Source of the DNA: Hyphomicrobiales bacterium
GTDB taxonomy: Bacteria; Pseudomonadota; Alphaproteobacteria; Rhizobiales; Rhizobiaceae
NCBI GenBank assembly: GCA_900469445.1
Contig: UBXM01000050.1
Span: 1-64,000 of the forward strand
Length of the DNA: 64,000 nt
Direction of reading: 5' to 3'
Notes under the pieces: model-generated
Seen by the model: only the letters and a program-made list of their open reading frames with translations
Databases searched by the model: none
What the model was told of the DNA's origin: nothing
Made by a program: the position numbers and the translations under genes
In this document: positions 26,634 to 35,684 of the stretch, in pieces
Numbering within the stretch: position 1 is the first letter of the stretch
How the letters are laid out: each line of letters begins with the position of its first letter

Positions 26634-27907
26634 GGCACCTCGATTTCCTGCGGATAAGGGATCGCCTTCAGGAAGGTCCCACCCTTCTTCTTGTAATCCG
26701 CCTGCTGGACGACGATTTCCTCGGCAAAATTCCAGGGAAGGATAAGCAGATAGTCGGTCGGCGCGGAGACGAGTTCCTCCACCGGCTTGATCGGCAGCCG
26801 CACGCCCGGCATGAACTTGCCGACCTTGTGGGTGTTGCGGTCGACGACATAGGAAATCGTTTCGGGCGGCAGATCCGCATAGTTCAGAAGCGTGGCACCC
26901 TTGGCGGCCGCACCATAGGCGGCGATTGTCTTGCCGGCCGAGCGGAATTCGCCCAGCATCCGGCGCAGATCGTCACGGATGCCCGAAACGCGCAGGCCGA
27001 AATCCCGGTAGCATTCGAAACCGGTCAGGCCCATCGCGGCTTCCTCATCCTGCATTTTCTGCAGGCGATCGGTCTTGCCCGGCGTCTTGCTGACCCGAAG
27101 GCGCAGCGAGCCGCCATGGATATCGAGCTTTTTCGCATCGTTGAGATAGAGCCCGTGGCGCGCCATCAGAGGCTCGAGCGCGGCCAGCGAATAATAGAAG
27201 AAATGCTCGTGATAGATCGTATCGAAGGCGCAGGTCTCGATCAGATCCTTGACGTAAGGGAATTCGAATTCGGCAATGCCGTCATCGGCGAGCAGGATCG
27301 CGAAACCTTCAACGAAATAGTTGATGTCGTTGACATGGGCGAGCACGTTGTTGGCCAGCATGACCGACGCACGCTTGCCTTCCGCGACAAGCTTCGTGGC
27401 CACATCCTTGCCGAAGAAATCGATGACCGTCGGCACACCGATCGAGATCGCCGCCTTGGCCGGGCCACTGGCGGGATCGATGCCGAGCACCGGAATGCCG
27501 TTCTCGACGAAATTCTTCAGAAGATAACCGTCATTGCTGGCGATCTCGACGACGAGATTGTCGGCGCCGAGCTTGCGTTCCTCGATGAGATCGAGCGCAT
27601 GCTCGCGGCTATGGGCGAGAAGGGCCGGGATGAAGGAGGAGAAATACGGATAGTCCTGGCCGAAGAGGATTTCCGGCGGCACGTCCTCGCTGACCTGAAG
27701 CAGCCCGCATTCCTGACACAATACGACTTCGAGCGGGAAAAGCGGCTCCTGAACGCCGAGCTGTTCGGGTTCGAGCAAGGCGTTTGCGAGCGGCTGCTGG
27801 CCGAGATTGAGGATCGTGTCGAGATGGTCTCCACCGCATGACCGGCAGGCGGTGATGCGGCCGGCTTTCGGCGATGATGCTTCCACTTGAATGCTTGCAA
27901 TGGTCAT
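26630..27907 (-). CDS. SAM-dependent nucleotide-sugar C-methyltransferase
   Basis: A 425-residue three-part enzyme of the TylC3/TcaB9 type. The N-terminal zinc module has CRSC near 21-24 and CQEC near 66-69. The SAM-binding Rossmann domain shows VVEIASNDGYLL near 119-130. The C-terminal part carries AAYGAAAKGATLLNY near 314-328, a nucleotide-binding motif of sugar C-methyltransferases. It should add a methyl group to a ring carbon of a 4-keto nucleotide sugar, making a branched-chain deoxysugar. Flanking genes overlap it by 4 bp on both sides. Confidence 0.9.
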   Translation of the reverse strand: MTIASIQVEASSPKAGRITACRSCGGDHLDTILNLGQQPLANALLEPEQLGVQEPLFPLEVVLCQECGLLQVSEDVPPEILFGQDYPYFSSFIPALLAHSREHALDLIEERKLGADNLVVEIASNDGYLLKNFVENGIPVLGIDPASGPAKAAISIGVPTVIDFFGKDVATKLVAEGKRASVMLANNVLAHVNDINYFVEGFAILLADDGIAEFEFPYVKDLIETCAFDTIYHEHFFYYSLAALEPLMARHGLYLNDAKKLDIHGGSLRLRVSKTPGKTDRLQKMQDEEAAMGLTGFECYRDFGLRVSGIRDDLRRMLGEFRSAGKTIAAYGAAAKGATLLNYADLPPETISYVVDRNTHKVGKFMPGVRLPIKPVEELVSAPTDYLLILPWNFAEEIVVQQADYKKKGGTFLKAIPYPQEIEVP

Positions 27908-29235
27908 GGCCGAACCTCCGTGATTAATTCAGCTTCCAAACATAAATCTGCTGCGGCACGTATTCTCGAAAACGGCGCCTTGGCGCGTTCCGCGATATCG
28001 AGAAGCGAGCGGTTGCCGTCGCACTGGTTCAAGACCCAGAGCAGGTCCATCTGCGAGGCACCACCGGCTTCCTTCTGCCCGGCAATGGCGCGGTAAAGGC
28101 CGCGCCGCCCGAGTTGCGGCTCGCCCCTGCCGTCGACGCGGCGATAGGTGGCGTTGCGCTGAAGCAGATTGAGCAAGTCGGCGAGCAGCCGGAACGACTG
28201 GCTAAGCGCCTCCGAGGTGACGAAGTCGCAATTGTCGAGCGAGGTGTGATATTCCGGAAAGGTGCCATGGATGGCGCGCATCAGGCAGCCGACCGGAAGC
28301 GCCAGACCGGGCGAACCGTATTGCCGCTCGTCATATCCATAGGGCGAAAATTCAAGCACCTCGAAAGCCTGACCGCTGTGGCGAAGCACATGCTCCGTCG
28401 CCACATCCACAACGGCGCCGCTGACGGTTTTCTTGTAATGAAACGGTCCCTCGTCGCCAATGCAGGTGAGCACCAGTCCGTGCGTGATCCGATCGAGATG
28501 ATCTTCGTTGCGGGCAAGCCAGGTGATCGCGCCGATCGTGGCCGGCAGGAACAGAAAGCGGATGCCGAGCCGCGGCCTTGGCTGAGCCAGAAAATGCCTG
28601 GCAAGCGCCGTTGCGACGACGATGCCGGACAGGTTGTCGTTGGCAAGGCTTGGATGGCAGACATGGACGGAGATCAGGATCTCCTCATCGGTCTCGCCGG
28701 GAATGAAAAACTCGCCATAGGTGAGCGATCCATCAGCCAGATCGCTGTCGATCTCGACCTCGTAAGCCTCATCCTGCATCGACTGCCACAGTCTATGCGG
28801 CAGGCAGAAACCCCAGTTCTCTGCGTAGTAGGAAGTGCGATACGGGATCGCATCCGGCTGGTCGGGCAGCGTATGGATATGTGAGGACAGTTCCTGACGT
28901 GTGAAGGTGCCGCGAACGGGCACGCTGTAACCGACGACATGCAGGTTGTTGGCGGCGAAATCGACAAGCACCCGGCCATCCAGCGCCTTGATCCTTGCCG
29001 AGCGGATATTCCATTCGCGCGGCACGTCCCAATCGAAGACACGCGTGCCGGTCGGCACTTCCCGAATATCGAGCGGGACATGCTGTTTCAGTGCCTGCAG
29101 CGTTGCACGCACGCCATCACCGGTAAGGCTGCGCGGCAGCGGGAACAGTGCCTTGAGCAAGGACATCATGTCGATCGGCGGCAGGGTGCCACCGTCTTCA
29201 TTGCCTGCAGTCTTGAATACACCATCCAGCATCAT
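27904..29235 (-). CDS. DUF4910/DUF2172 aminopeptidase-like protein with winged-helix tail
   Basis: A 443-residue protein of a family related to M28 zinc aminopeptidases. ISVHVCHPSLANDNLSG near 189-205 holds the His and Asp expected for metal binding, with EGP and SPYGYDERQYGSPG further on. The last ~80 residues form a winged-helix-like domain (LLWVLNQCDGNRSLLDIAERA). Members recur in O-antigen and nucleotide-sugar clusters next to cytidylyltransferases, but no reaction is known to me. It overlaps its neighbours by 4 bp each side, so its product is probably needed in step with them. Confidence 0.85.
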   Translation of the reverse strand: MMLDGVFKTAGNEDGGTLPPIDMMSLLKALFPLPRSLTGDGVRATLQALKQHVPLDIREVPTGTRVFDWDVPREWNIRSARIKALDGRVLVDFAANNLHVVGYSVPVRGTFTRQELSSHIHTLPDQPDAIPYRTSYYAENWGFCLPHRLWQSMQDEAYEVEIDSDLADGSLTYGEFFIPGETDEEILISVHVCHPSLANDNLSGIVVATALARHFLAQPRPRLGIRFLFLPATIGAITWLARNEDHLDRITHGLVLTCIGDEGPFHYKKTVSGAVVDVATEHVLRHSGQAFEVLEFSPYGYDERQYGSPGLALPVGCLMRAIHGTFPEYHTSLDNCDFVTSEALSQSFRLLADLLNLLQRNATYRRVDGRGEPQLGRRGLYRAIAGQKEAGGASQMDLLWVLNQCDGNRSLLDIAERAKAPFSRIRAAADLCLEAELITEVRP

Positions 29236-29792
29236 GCGACGCTCCGTTGGAGCCAGGGCATTCTCGCCTCAAGATCAGGCCAAGCCCGATCCTTGTCGGA
29301 GATTTCCGTTACCGGTTCCGGCCATTTGATCGACAGGAGCGGGTCATCGTATCGCGCCCCATCGTAGAGTTCCGGATAGTAGGCCTCGCCCATCAGGTAT
29401 TCGACGATCGCGTCTTCGCTCAGCGCCTGGAACCCGTGCGCGAAGCCTGCCGGAATGAACAGCATCCTTCCATCGTCGGCTCCGAGATCGACATGGAAGC
29501 TTTCACCCAGTGTCTTCGATCCTTCGCGAAGATCGACAATCACGTCATGGATGCGCCCATGGCTGCAACGGACGACCTTGGCATCGGCATGCGGCGCCCT
29601 TTGAAAGTGCATTCCGCGGACGGCGCCGCGCGTCTTGGTCAGGGACGTATTTCCCTGAATGGGACTGAATGCGATGCCTGCATCGTCAAAAAGCTTCGTG
29701 CACCATACGCGGGCAAAACTGCCGCGGCTGTCGCCGTGAACCTTGAGATCGATAAGCTTCGCATCCGAGCCGCCGAGAGAGGTGAAGTTCAT
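29232..29792 (-). CDS. dTDP-4-dehydrorhamnose 3,5-epimerase-like protein (RfbC family)
   Basis: A 186-residue cupin-fold epimerase. It shows DSRGSFARVW near 21-30, RGMHFQRAPHADAKVVRCSHGRIHDVIVDLR (with catalytic His of the RfbC family near 62 and the FQ-x5-KLV-like strand) and FIPAGFAHGFQAL near 112-124. It should epimerise C3 and/or C5 of a 4-keto-6-deoxyhexose nucleotide. As the operon's sugar is likely CDP-linked, the natural substrate may not be the dTDP compound. It lies 20 bp after the cytidylyltransferase gene. Confidence 0.88.
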   Translation of the reverse strand: MNFTSLGGSDAKLIDLKVHGDSRGSFARVWCTKLFDDAGIAFSPIQGNTSLTKTRGAVRGMHFQRAPHADAKVVRCSHGRIHDVIVDLREGSKTLGESFHVDLGADDGRMLFIPAGFAHGFQALSEDAIVEYLMGEAYYPELYDGARYDDPLLSIKWPEPVTEISDKDRAWPDLEARMPWLQRSVA

Positions 29793-29812
29793 GACGCCTC
29801 CTCAGCCTGCTT

Positions 29813-30586
29813 CTACCAGACTTTCCACTGTGCCGAGCGGGATGCCCACATGTCGTTCAGCACCGTCTTGTCGCGCAGCGTATCCATCGGATGCCAGAAG
29901 CCATGGTGGCGGTAGGCCATCAGCTCGCCCTGCTTGGCCAGCTCGTCCATCGGGCCCCTCTCCCACATGACCTCATCGCCTTCGATGAGGTTCAGGACCG
30001 ACGGGTCGAGGACGAAGAAACCACCGCTGATCCAGGTACCGCCGTTTTCCGGTTTTTCGTTGAAGGCGTGAACCCGCGGATCCTGGTCTTCCAGATACAT
30101 CGCGCCGAAACGTCCGACCGGCTGTACAGCGGTCACGGTTGCGCTCTTGCCGTGGTCGTTGTGGAATTTCAGCAGCGCCGTCAGGTCTATGTCGCCGACG
30201 CCGTCGCCATAGGTCATGAAGAACGGCTCGTTGCCCAGAAGATGCCGGACACGGGCAAGCCTGCCGCCGGTCATGGTCTCTGCGCCCGTATCAGCCAGCG
30301 TGACGCGCCAGTCTTCGCAGGGCGGGTCGAGATAGGCGACTTCCGATGTCGCAAGATCGAAGGTTACGCTCGATCCCCGCATCCGCAAGTCTTCAAAGAA
30401 CTTCTTGATCAGATGCCCCTTGTAACCACAGCATACGATGAAGTCTTTTACCCCATGCGCAGCGTATATCTTCATGATGTGCCAGAGAATTGGCTGTCCG
30501 CCAATCTCGACCAAAGGCTTCGGCACAGTCGACGTCTCTTCAGAAAGTCTTGTTCCAAGACCTCCTGCCAAAATCACTGCTTTCAT
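29813..30586 (-). CDS. rfbF: Glucose-1-phosphate cytidylyltransferase
   Basis: A 257-residue nucleotidyltransferase making CDP-glucose from CTP and glucose 1-phosphate. The signature KAVILAGGLGTRLSEET lies at residues 2-18 and KPLVEIGGQPILWHIMKIY follows; FMTYGDGVGDID and the downstream GGFFVLDP are typical of RfbF. The ATG at 30586 gives the normal N-terminus; an upstream in-frame ATG at 30634 would add 16 residues. It is the first gene of an eight-gene leftward operon running to the Wzy-like gene. Confidence 0.94.
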   Translation of the reverse strand: MKAVILAGGLGTRLSEETSTVPKPLVEIGGQPILWHIMKIYAAHGVKDFIVCCGYKGHLIKKFFEDLRMRGSSVTFDLATSEVAYLDPPCEDWRVTLADTGAETMTGGRLARVRHLLGNEPFFMTYGDGVGDIDLTALLKFHNDHGKSATVTAVQPVGRFGAMYLEDQDPRVHAFNEKPENGGTWISGGFFVLDPSVLNLIEGDEVMWERGPMDELAKQGELMAYRHHGFWHPMDTLRDKTVLNDMWASRSAQWKVW

Positions 30587-30935
30587 AGTAAAACACGCCA
30601 TCCGCTTAGCGATATCCACAAGTGGATTTCGCATTTAGATACAAAGGTTACTGGAATGCTGGCTATTTCACGTGATGGATCAAGAAAAACATAAATCAAC
30701 GGGGCGAGCAAGCGCTTTTTAGTTATTGTTAAGCTTTAAAGAAAACAGCAACAGTAATAAAAATGTCATGCCGACAATTAAGCAAAGATATCGACGGAGA
30801 CAGCAAGATAGTCGCCGCCGATCGCATGTCGAAACTGCAGCGCTGACGGCCCGTCAGCGGCTTTTAAAGCAAGCCACCCGCCGATCAGGCAGAATGGCAA
30901 AAGAGGAAGAAAGGCGGCTTGAACACGTGCAACAA
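30587..30935. other. Intergenic region between flippase and rfbF
   Basis: About 350 bp without a convincing gene. The left half (30640-30780) is AT-rich and is the likely promoter region of the rfbF operon. A near-perfect palindrome CGCTGACGG-c-CCGTCAGCG occupies 30842-30860, followed on the plus strand by GGCTTTT. It could be a terminator or a protein site, although no rightward gene precedes it. Confidence 0.5.
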
Positions 30936-32393
30936 TCAATGCGCGTCAAACAGCTCAAAACGGCCGCCACCGAGCTTTACTCTCAAGCCCAGCGCCAGGA
31001 GCGTCGCGCCGTAGCTGATCGCGCCGAAACCTGCGACCACCACCATTTCCAGGAAATCGGGGATTTCCTGCCCGACAAGCTGCGTCCGCAACCAGTAAAC
31101 CGCAATCACCATGACGGCGCCGGCCGCCCCGACCTTCCAGAGGTTCTGGATCTGTCGGCGAAAGCCCAGAGTGAGAAGACGCCGGACCTGAAACGCGTAA
31201 AAGCCTCCCATGCCGGCGGCCATGAGCAGCCTCGCATAGATGACACCCTCGATTGAAAAGAAATAGAAGCCGACCGAAACCGCGGTCGTGCGCAGGATGA
31301 AATCGATCAGATTGATCCGGAACAGAACGTCCGGCCGATCGAGCGCCAGGCTCAAGGAGATGAGCGTCTGGAAATAGGGTACCGGCAGCATCGAAATGGA
31401 CAGAAGCGCCAGATAAGGCGCAGCTTCCGCCCATTTCGGTCCGAGCAGAAGATTGGTGACCAGATCCGCAGTCAGAGCGATGCCGAGCGTGGCCGGAACA
31501 CAGATCAGCATTGCGATGCGGATCGCCTTCAGAAAGGCCATGCGCACCCGGCCAAGGTCGGAGCTCATCTTCGAGAATGCGGACATCAGCGGCTGCAAGG
31601 CCGGCCCGATGAAGCTCTGCGTCGGGATCAGCGATACGTCGTTCGCGACCGTGTAGCGACCGAGTATTGTTTTCGGAACGAAAGCACCGATCATCAGGCG
31701 ATCATATTGCCAGTTCAGCGCAGACACGACCTGAGAGGCCGTGAACCAACCCATGAAACCGGCAAAATCCCCTAGGCGCTGAAGAGAGAAGGCGGGGCGA
31801 TAGCGGGCGAACACATAGGACATGATTGTCGTGACGCTTGCGGCGACGACATAATTGGCGACCAGCGCCCAATAGCCGCCCTCCGTATAGACGATCACGA
31901 TGGCGGCGATCAGGCCGCAGACCTTGCTGGTCGTTTCAGCAAGAAAGGTCGGCCGGAAGTCGATATTGCGGGCGAAATAGACCATCGCCGGGCTGTACAA
32001 TCCCTTCACGACCGTGCCGATCGCAAGGATGCAGACAACCGGTATCAGTTCCGGGTCGCCATTGATCCAGGAATAGGGCCAGGCGCAGCCGATCGTCAGG
32101 ATTGCAACCGCAATGCTTCGCAAAACGGCAAGCGTGAAGCCCGTATCCAGATGCTGCTTGTCTATGGAAGGGAGGCGCACGAGGGCCTGGGTGACCGGCA
32201 CTTCCAGCACGCTGTCAATGATCAGGACCAGAGCCATGGCCAGCGCGGTCACGCCGAAATCGGCAGGGACAAGCAGGCGGGCCAGAATGAGCAGATTGAG
32301 GAAATCGACAAGGCGACCAAACAGGCGCGAGAAGATCAACCAGGACGCGCCTCTCAGCGTGGCAAATGCAAGCATTGACGACCCAATCCTCAA
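30936..32393 (-). CDS. Polysaccharide flippase, Wzx/ExoT-like
   Basis: A 485-residue polytopic protein with 12-14 hydrophobic segments and the N-terminal pattern RGASWLIFSRLFGRLVDFLNLLILARLL-like seen in lipopolysaccharide flippases (PST family). LLVPADFGVTALA follows. It moves undecaprenyl-linked repeat units to the periplasm for the Wzy-like polymerase. It stands alone, leftward, divergent from the flavoprotein gene at 32790. Confidence 0.88.
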   Translation of the reverse strand: MRIGSSMLAFATLRGASWLIFSRLFGRLVDFLNLLILARLLVPADFGVTALAMALVLIIDSVLEVPVTQALVRLPSIDKQHLDTGFTLAVLRSIAVAILTIGCAWPYSWINGDPELIPVVCILAIGTVVKGLYSPAMVYFARNIDFRPTFLAETTSKVCGLIAAIVIVYTEGGYWALVANYVVAASVTTIMSYVFARYRPAFSLQRLGDFAGFMGWFTASQVVSALNWQYDRLMIGAFVPKTILGRYTVANDVSLIPTQSFIGPALQPLMSAFSKMSSDLGRVRMAFLKAIRIAMLICVPATLGIALTADLVTNLLLGPKWAEAAPYLALLSISMLPVPYFQTLISLSLALDRPDVLFRINLIDFILRTTAVSVGFYFFSIEGVIYARLLMAAGMGGFYAFQVRRLLTLGFRRQIQNLWKVGAAGAVMVIAVYWLRTQLVGQEIPDFLEMVVVAGFGAISYGATLLALGLRVKLGGGRFELFDAH

Positions 32394-32789
32394 ACAAAAG
32401 AGACCGTCAGCGAGCCTCTAGAAACAAGGCTCCCTCTTCGGGAAGCCCTATCCGCCACCCGGACACGATGACACGACACTAAAGACTTCACAAACGCAAA
32501 CTATACGAACCCGACCTCGCCGAAGCGGCATATTTTCAAGGGACAAGCCTGGTTGCTCTCGAAATAAATATCAACAGCCCGGCGTTGAGCTTAACGATAC
32601 ACACAACCAAATAATAATCTATACTAAAATCAAAGATATCCGCCCCAGATACAGAATGCATCACTTCTTACAACACTATTTATTGTGGACCTCCTCCATT
32701 GACACGGCAGTATTTATGGTGAGGATTTACTCTCTGTGGTATTTCCTCAAAGTATTGTTAGCCTTCCAGTCAACCGTGAAGGGGAATCG
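32394..32789. other. AT-rich divergent intergenic region, flippase / flavoprotein
   Basis: About 400 bp without a gene. It must carry promoters for both divergent genes. A TTGACA hexamer lies at 32699-32704 (rightward), but no matching -10 is obvious at normal spacing. AT content is well above that of the flanking genes, as in the other polysaccharide-locus gaps. Confidence 0.45.
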
Positions 32790-34199
32790 ATGCATGATTC
32801 TTACGAGTTGCAGCAGGAAACGGTATCCGAAGCCGAGGCCTATGATGCCATTATCCTGGGCGCAGGCATAAGCGGCCTCGTGGCAGCATCCGTTCTCGTT
32901 CGCCAAGGCAATAGGCGCCTCGCCGTTGTCGACGAATACGAAAACATCGGCGGAAACCATATCGACTGGTCCGCGAACGGCTTCACGTTCGATGTCGGAA
33001 GCCTTGTCTTTCAGGATGATTCACCGCTTCTAAGGCACTTTCCGGAACTGCTCGAACATTACATCCACATCCATCCCACCTGGGGCAGGCTCAATCCGCA
33101 GAGGAAAGTCACGCGCTACCCGATTTCGGTGGCGGATGACATCCTGCGCGCCGGGCCGCTGGTGATCTGCCGGATCGCGCTATCAGTCATCCATGCCCGC
33201 CTGTGGCGGGGGCAATTGCGCAACGCCAAGGATTTTGCCACGTTCTGGATCGGCAGCTATCTGCTCAAGCGTTCCGGCCTCGAGAACTACATGGCGCGCT
33301 TTTACGGCCTGCCACCGGAACATATCGACCTGGAACTGGCAGAAAAGCGCATGATGTGGATCAAGGAGCACTCGTCGCTCCGCAGCCTGCTCAAGAAAAT
33401 GCGCCAGAAGAAGCTGCCACATATGCAGAACAAGCAGCTTGCAAGACCGAAGGCAGGTTACGCAGCGCTCTACGAGCCAGCCAGACGCGGCCTTGCAGAA
33501 AACGGCGTCACCTTCAGGCTCGGAACCCAGATTTCAAAGGTCGAGAAAGACGAACAACACTTTATCGTGATCCCGGCACATGGTGAGCGTATCGCCGCCA
33601 AGCGCATGATCTCGACCGTGCCGATCAATATCGCCCATCAATTGTGCGGATTGAGCCAGGAAAAACCGCTGAAGACGATCACACTCATCAGCCTTTATTT
33701 CAGCTTCTCCGGCGATCGCGGTTTTGCGCAGTCGATCCTCTACAATTTCTCCTACGAAGCGGCCTGGAAACGACTGACCATCTATTCCGATTTCTACGGC
33801 CGAACCGATGGCCGCGAGTATTTCGCTGTCGAAGTGGTCAGCAACGATACGATTACCAGCATCGAACTCGCCGAGGCAGAATTCAGGACCCATGTTGCCG
33901 GCAACAATATCTTCACCGGCGACCTGAGGCTCGAAGGCGGCCAGATCCTGGAAAACGCCTATCCGATTTACACACATGGCGCACCGGCGGAAGCCGCCAG
34001 ACAGATCGAGCGGCTGAAGCAATTCGGTATCGAGTCATTCGGCCGCCACGGAGCCTTCAACTACCAGCCGACAGCCCGCGTTTCGACATTGGAAGCGGAA
34101 TGGGCTTTGGGATACCGTCACCCGGAGCCGGCCAGCGATGCGCCAAACCGGGAGCGGCATGACAAGAGACTAGAGCTTATTCCATGTGAAAGCGGATAA
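32790..34199 (+). CDS. UDP-galactopyranose mutase-like FAD-dependent oxidoreductase (copy 2)
   Basis: A 469-residue flavoprotein. The FAD motif IILGAGISGLVAASVL is near residues 20-35, followed by YENIGGNHIDW and a FDVGSLVFQDD stretch. The rest resembles UGM/protoporphyrinogen oxidase-like amine-oxidase-fold proteins common in polysaccharide clusters. It may make a furanose or oxidise a lipid-linked sugar; neither is proven. The ATG at 32790 has an AAGGGGA site 4-5 bp before it. A glycosyltransferase follows after 6 bp, so the two form an operon. Confidence 0.8.
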   Translation: MHDSYELQQETVSEAEAYDAIILGAGISGLVAASVLVRQGNRRLAVVDEYENIGGNHIDWSANGFTFDVGSLVFQDDSPLLRHFPELLEHYIHIHPTWGRLNPQRKVTRYPISVADDILRAGPLVICRIALSVIHARLWRGQLRNAKDFATFWIGSYLLKRSGLENYMARFYGLPPEHIDLELAEKRMMWIKEHSSLRSLLKKMRQKKLPHMQNKQLARPKAGYAALYEPARRGLAENGVTFRLGTQISKVEKDEQHFIVIPAHGERIAAKRMISTVPINIAHQLCGLSQEKPLKTITLISLYFSFSGDRGFAQSILYNFSYEAAWKRLTIYSDFYGRTDGREYFAVEVVSNDTITSIELAEAEFRTHVAGNNIFTGDLRLEGGQILENAYPIYTHGAPAEAARQIERLKQFGIESFGRHGAFNYQPTARVSTLEAEWALGYRHPEPASDAPNRERHDKRLELIPCESG

Positions 34200-34205
34200 C
34201 CGGCC

Positions 34206-35294
34206 ATGCGCATCATGCATCTTCTCAATCACACATATCGGCTGAACGGACATGTACATGCCGCGGTCGATCTCGCATGCGAGCAGAGGAGGCTCGGTCA
34301 TGATGCGTGTATTGCCAGTGGCGGCGGTGATTTCGACGCGCTTTTGGCAAGCAATCAAGTGGCAACCCGGATTATCGATCACGAGCGGCGAGCTCTGACC
34401 GTCATCCGTTCGATCGCGGCGCTGAAGCGCCATGTCAACGACTGGAGGCCCGATGTCATCCACGCGCATATGATGACGAGTGCCGTGCTTGCCTATCCGG
34501 TCTGCAAGCTTTCCGGCATTCCGCTGATTACCACCGTTCACAACGAATTCGAAAAGAGCGCCATCCTGATGGGGCTCGGAAAACGTGTCATCGCCGTCAG
34601 CGAATCCGTCAGCCGCTCCATGCAGAAGCGTGGCATCCCGGCGAAGAAACTGCATGTCGTGCTGAACGGCACGATCGGAACAGCGCGGTTCGCAAATCGG
34701 AATGCGGCCCCAGCAAACCTTGCGCATCCGAACATCGTGTTTGTCGGCGGACTTCACCCGCGCAAGGGCGTCGTGGACCTCATCCAGGCCTTCAAGACGG
34801 CACACGCTGCATTCCCGATGGCGCGACTCTATATTGTCGGCAGCGGCCCGATGGAAGACGAATACCGGGATCTCGCCAGACAGACCGGTTGTGGCGATGC
34901 GATCACATTCGTCGGTTCGGTCGACGATCCCTATCCCTACATGCTGGCTGCGGACATATTCGTGTTGCCGTCACTTGCCGATCCGGCGCCGCTGGTGATC
35001 TCCGAGGCCCGTGAAGCGCGCTGCGCGGTTATCGGAACCAAGGTGGACGGCATTCCGCAATTGCTGGAATTCGGGGAAGCGGGAATTCTGGTTCCCCCGG
35101 CCTCGCCCGAGATGCTGGCTGCCGTACTTGCCGAGCTCCTCGACGATCCGGCCAAGCTTCTTGCATGGAAGGAGAAAAGCCAGCTTCGCATCGACAACCT
35201 GACGATTGAACGCGTCGCCCTCGAAACGACCGCCGTTTATCGATCCGCGATAAAGAAGCCGAAGCTCGTCAGCGCCACCCACCAAGCGGTCTGA
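34206..35294 (+). CDS. Family 4 glycosyltransferase
   Basis: A 362-residue GT-B enzyme: MRIMHLLNHTYRLNGH at the N-terminus, RPDVIHAHMM near 82-91, VFVGGLHPRKGVVDLIQAF near 179-197 and FVLPSLADPAPLVISEAREARC near 258-279 (E-x7-E-type site). It adds a sugar to the lipid-linked repeat at the inner face of the membrane. It follows the UGM-like gene by 6 bp, so a furanosyl donor is an appealing but unproven substrate. The short CCCCTT-tc-AAGGGG hairpin after its stop lacks a U-run. Confidence 0.92.
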   Translation: MRIMHLLNHTYRLNGHVHAAVDLACEQRRLGHDACIASGGGDFDALLASNQVATRIIDHERRALTVIRSIAALKRHVNDWRPDVIHAHMMTSAVLAYPVCKLSGIPLITTVHNEFEKSAILMGLGKRVIAVSESVSRSMQKRGIPAKKLHVVLNGTIGTARFANRNAAPANLAHPNIVFVGGLHPRKGVVDLIQAFKTAHAAFPMARLYIVGSGPMEDEYRDLARQTGCGDAITFVGSVDDPYPYMLAADIFVLPSLADPAPLVISEAREARCAVIGTKVDGIPQLLEFGEAGILVPPASPEMLAAVLAELLDDPAKLLAWKEKSQLRIDNLTIERVALETTAVYRSAIKKPKLVSATHQAV

Positions 35295-35684
35295 CGCCCC
35301 TTTCAAGGGGATCATCCAGTCCCGCTTTGAAGCAAGAATATCTCAGGTTGCAGCCGCACCCATGTGCGAAAATGCACATTCCTGCCGAAAATTTCGGCTT
35401 CATATCTCGTTTTTGAATATTTTTTTGGCGAATAACCGCGATGGAATACACCCTCAGGTTTATTATCAACCTGTTGATTCATTAAATTAATATTTTTTCG
35501 CTTCGCGCGCGATGAATACTTTCGGCGACAAATGCGCCATACTTGGCGCAATAAATATTGCCGCCCATATTCACTTTAAAAAAAAATTCATTTAACATAA
35601 CGTCGTAAATACATTGTAAATAAACTTATACGCAGGCCGAACCCAAAGCACAGTTCAGAATCTATAGTATTGAGGCTAGATTCG
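35295..35684. other. AT-rich intergenic region with inverted repeats
   Basis: About 390 bp without a gene. It holds two exact inverted repeats: CAGGTT-tattatc-AACCTG (35455-35473) and TGCGCCA-tact-TGGCGCA (35533-35550). Long A and T runs lie around them (about 35577-35586). This is the probable regulatory region of the FemAB-like gene. Confidence 0.55.

Noticed and set aside
30726-31256. Rightward 176-codon open frame with an Arg-rich start
   Set aside because: Most of it is antisense to the well-supported flippase gene, and its composition looks like a shadow frame.
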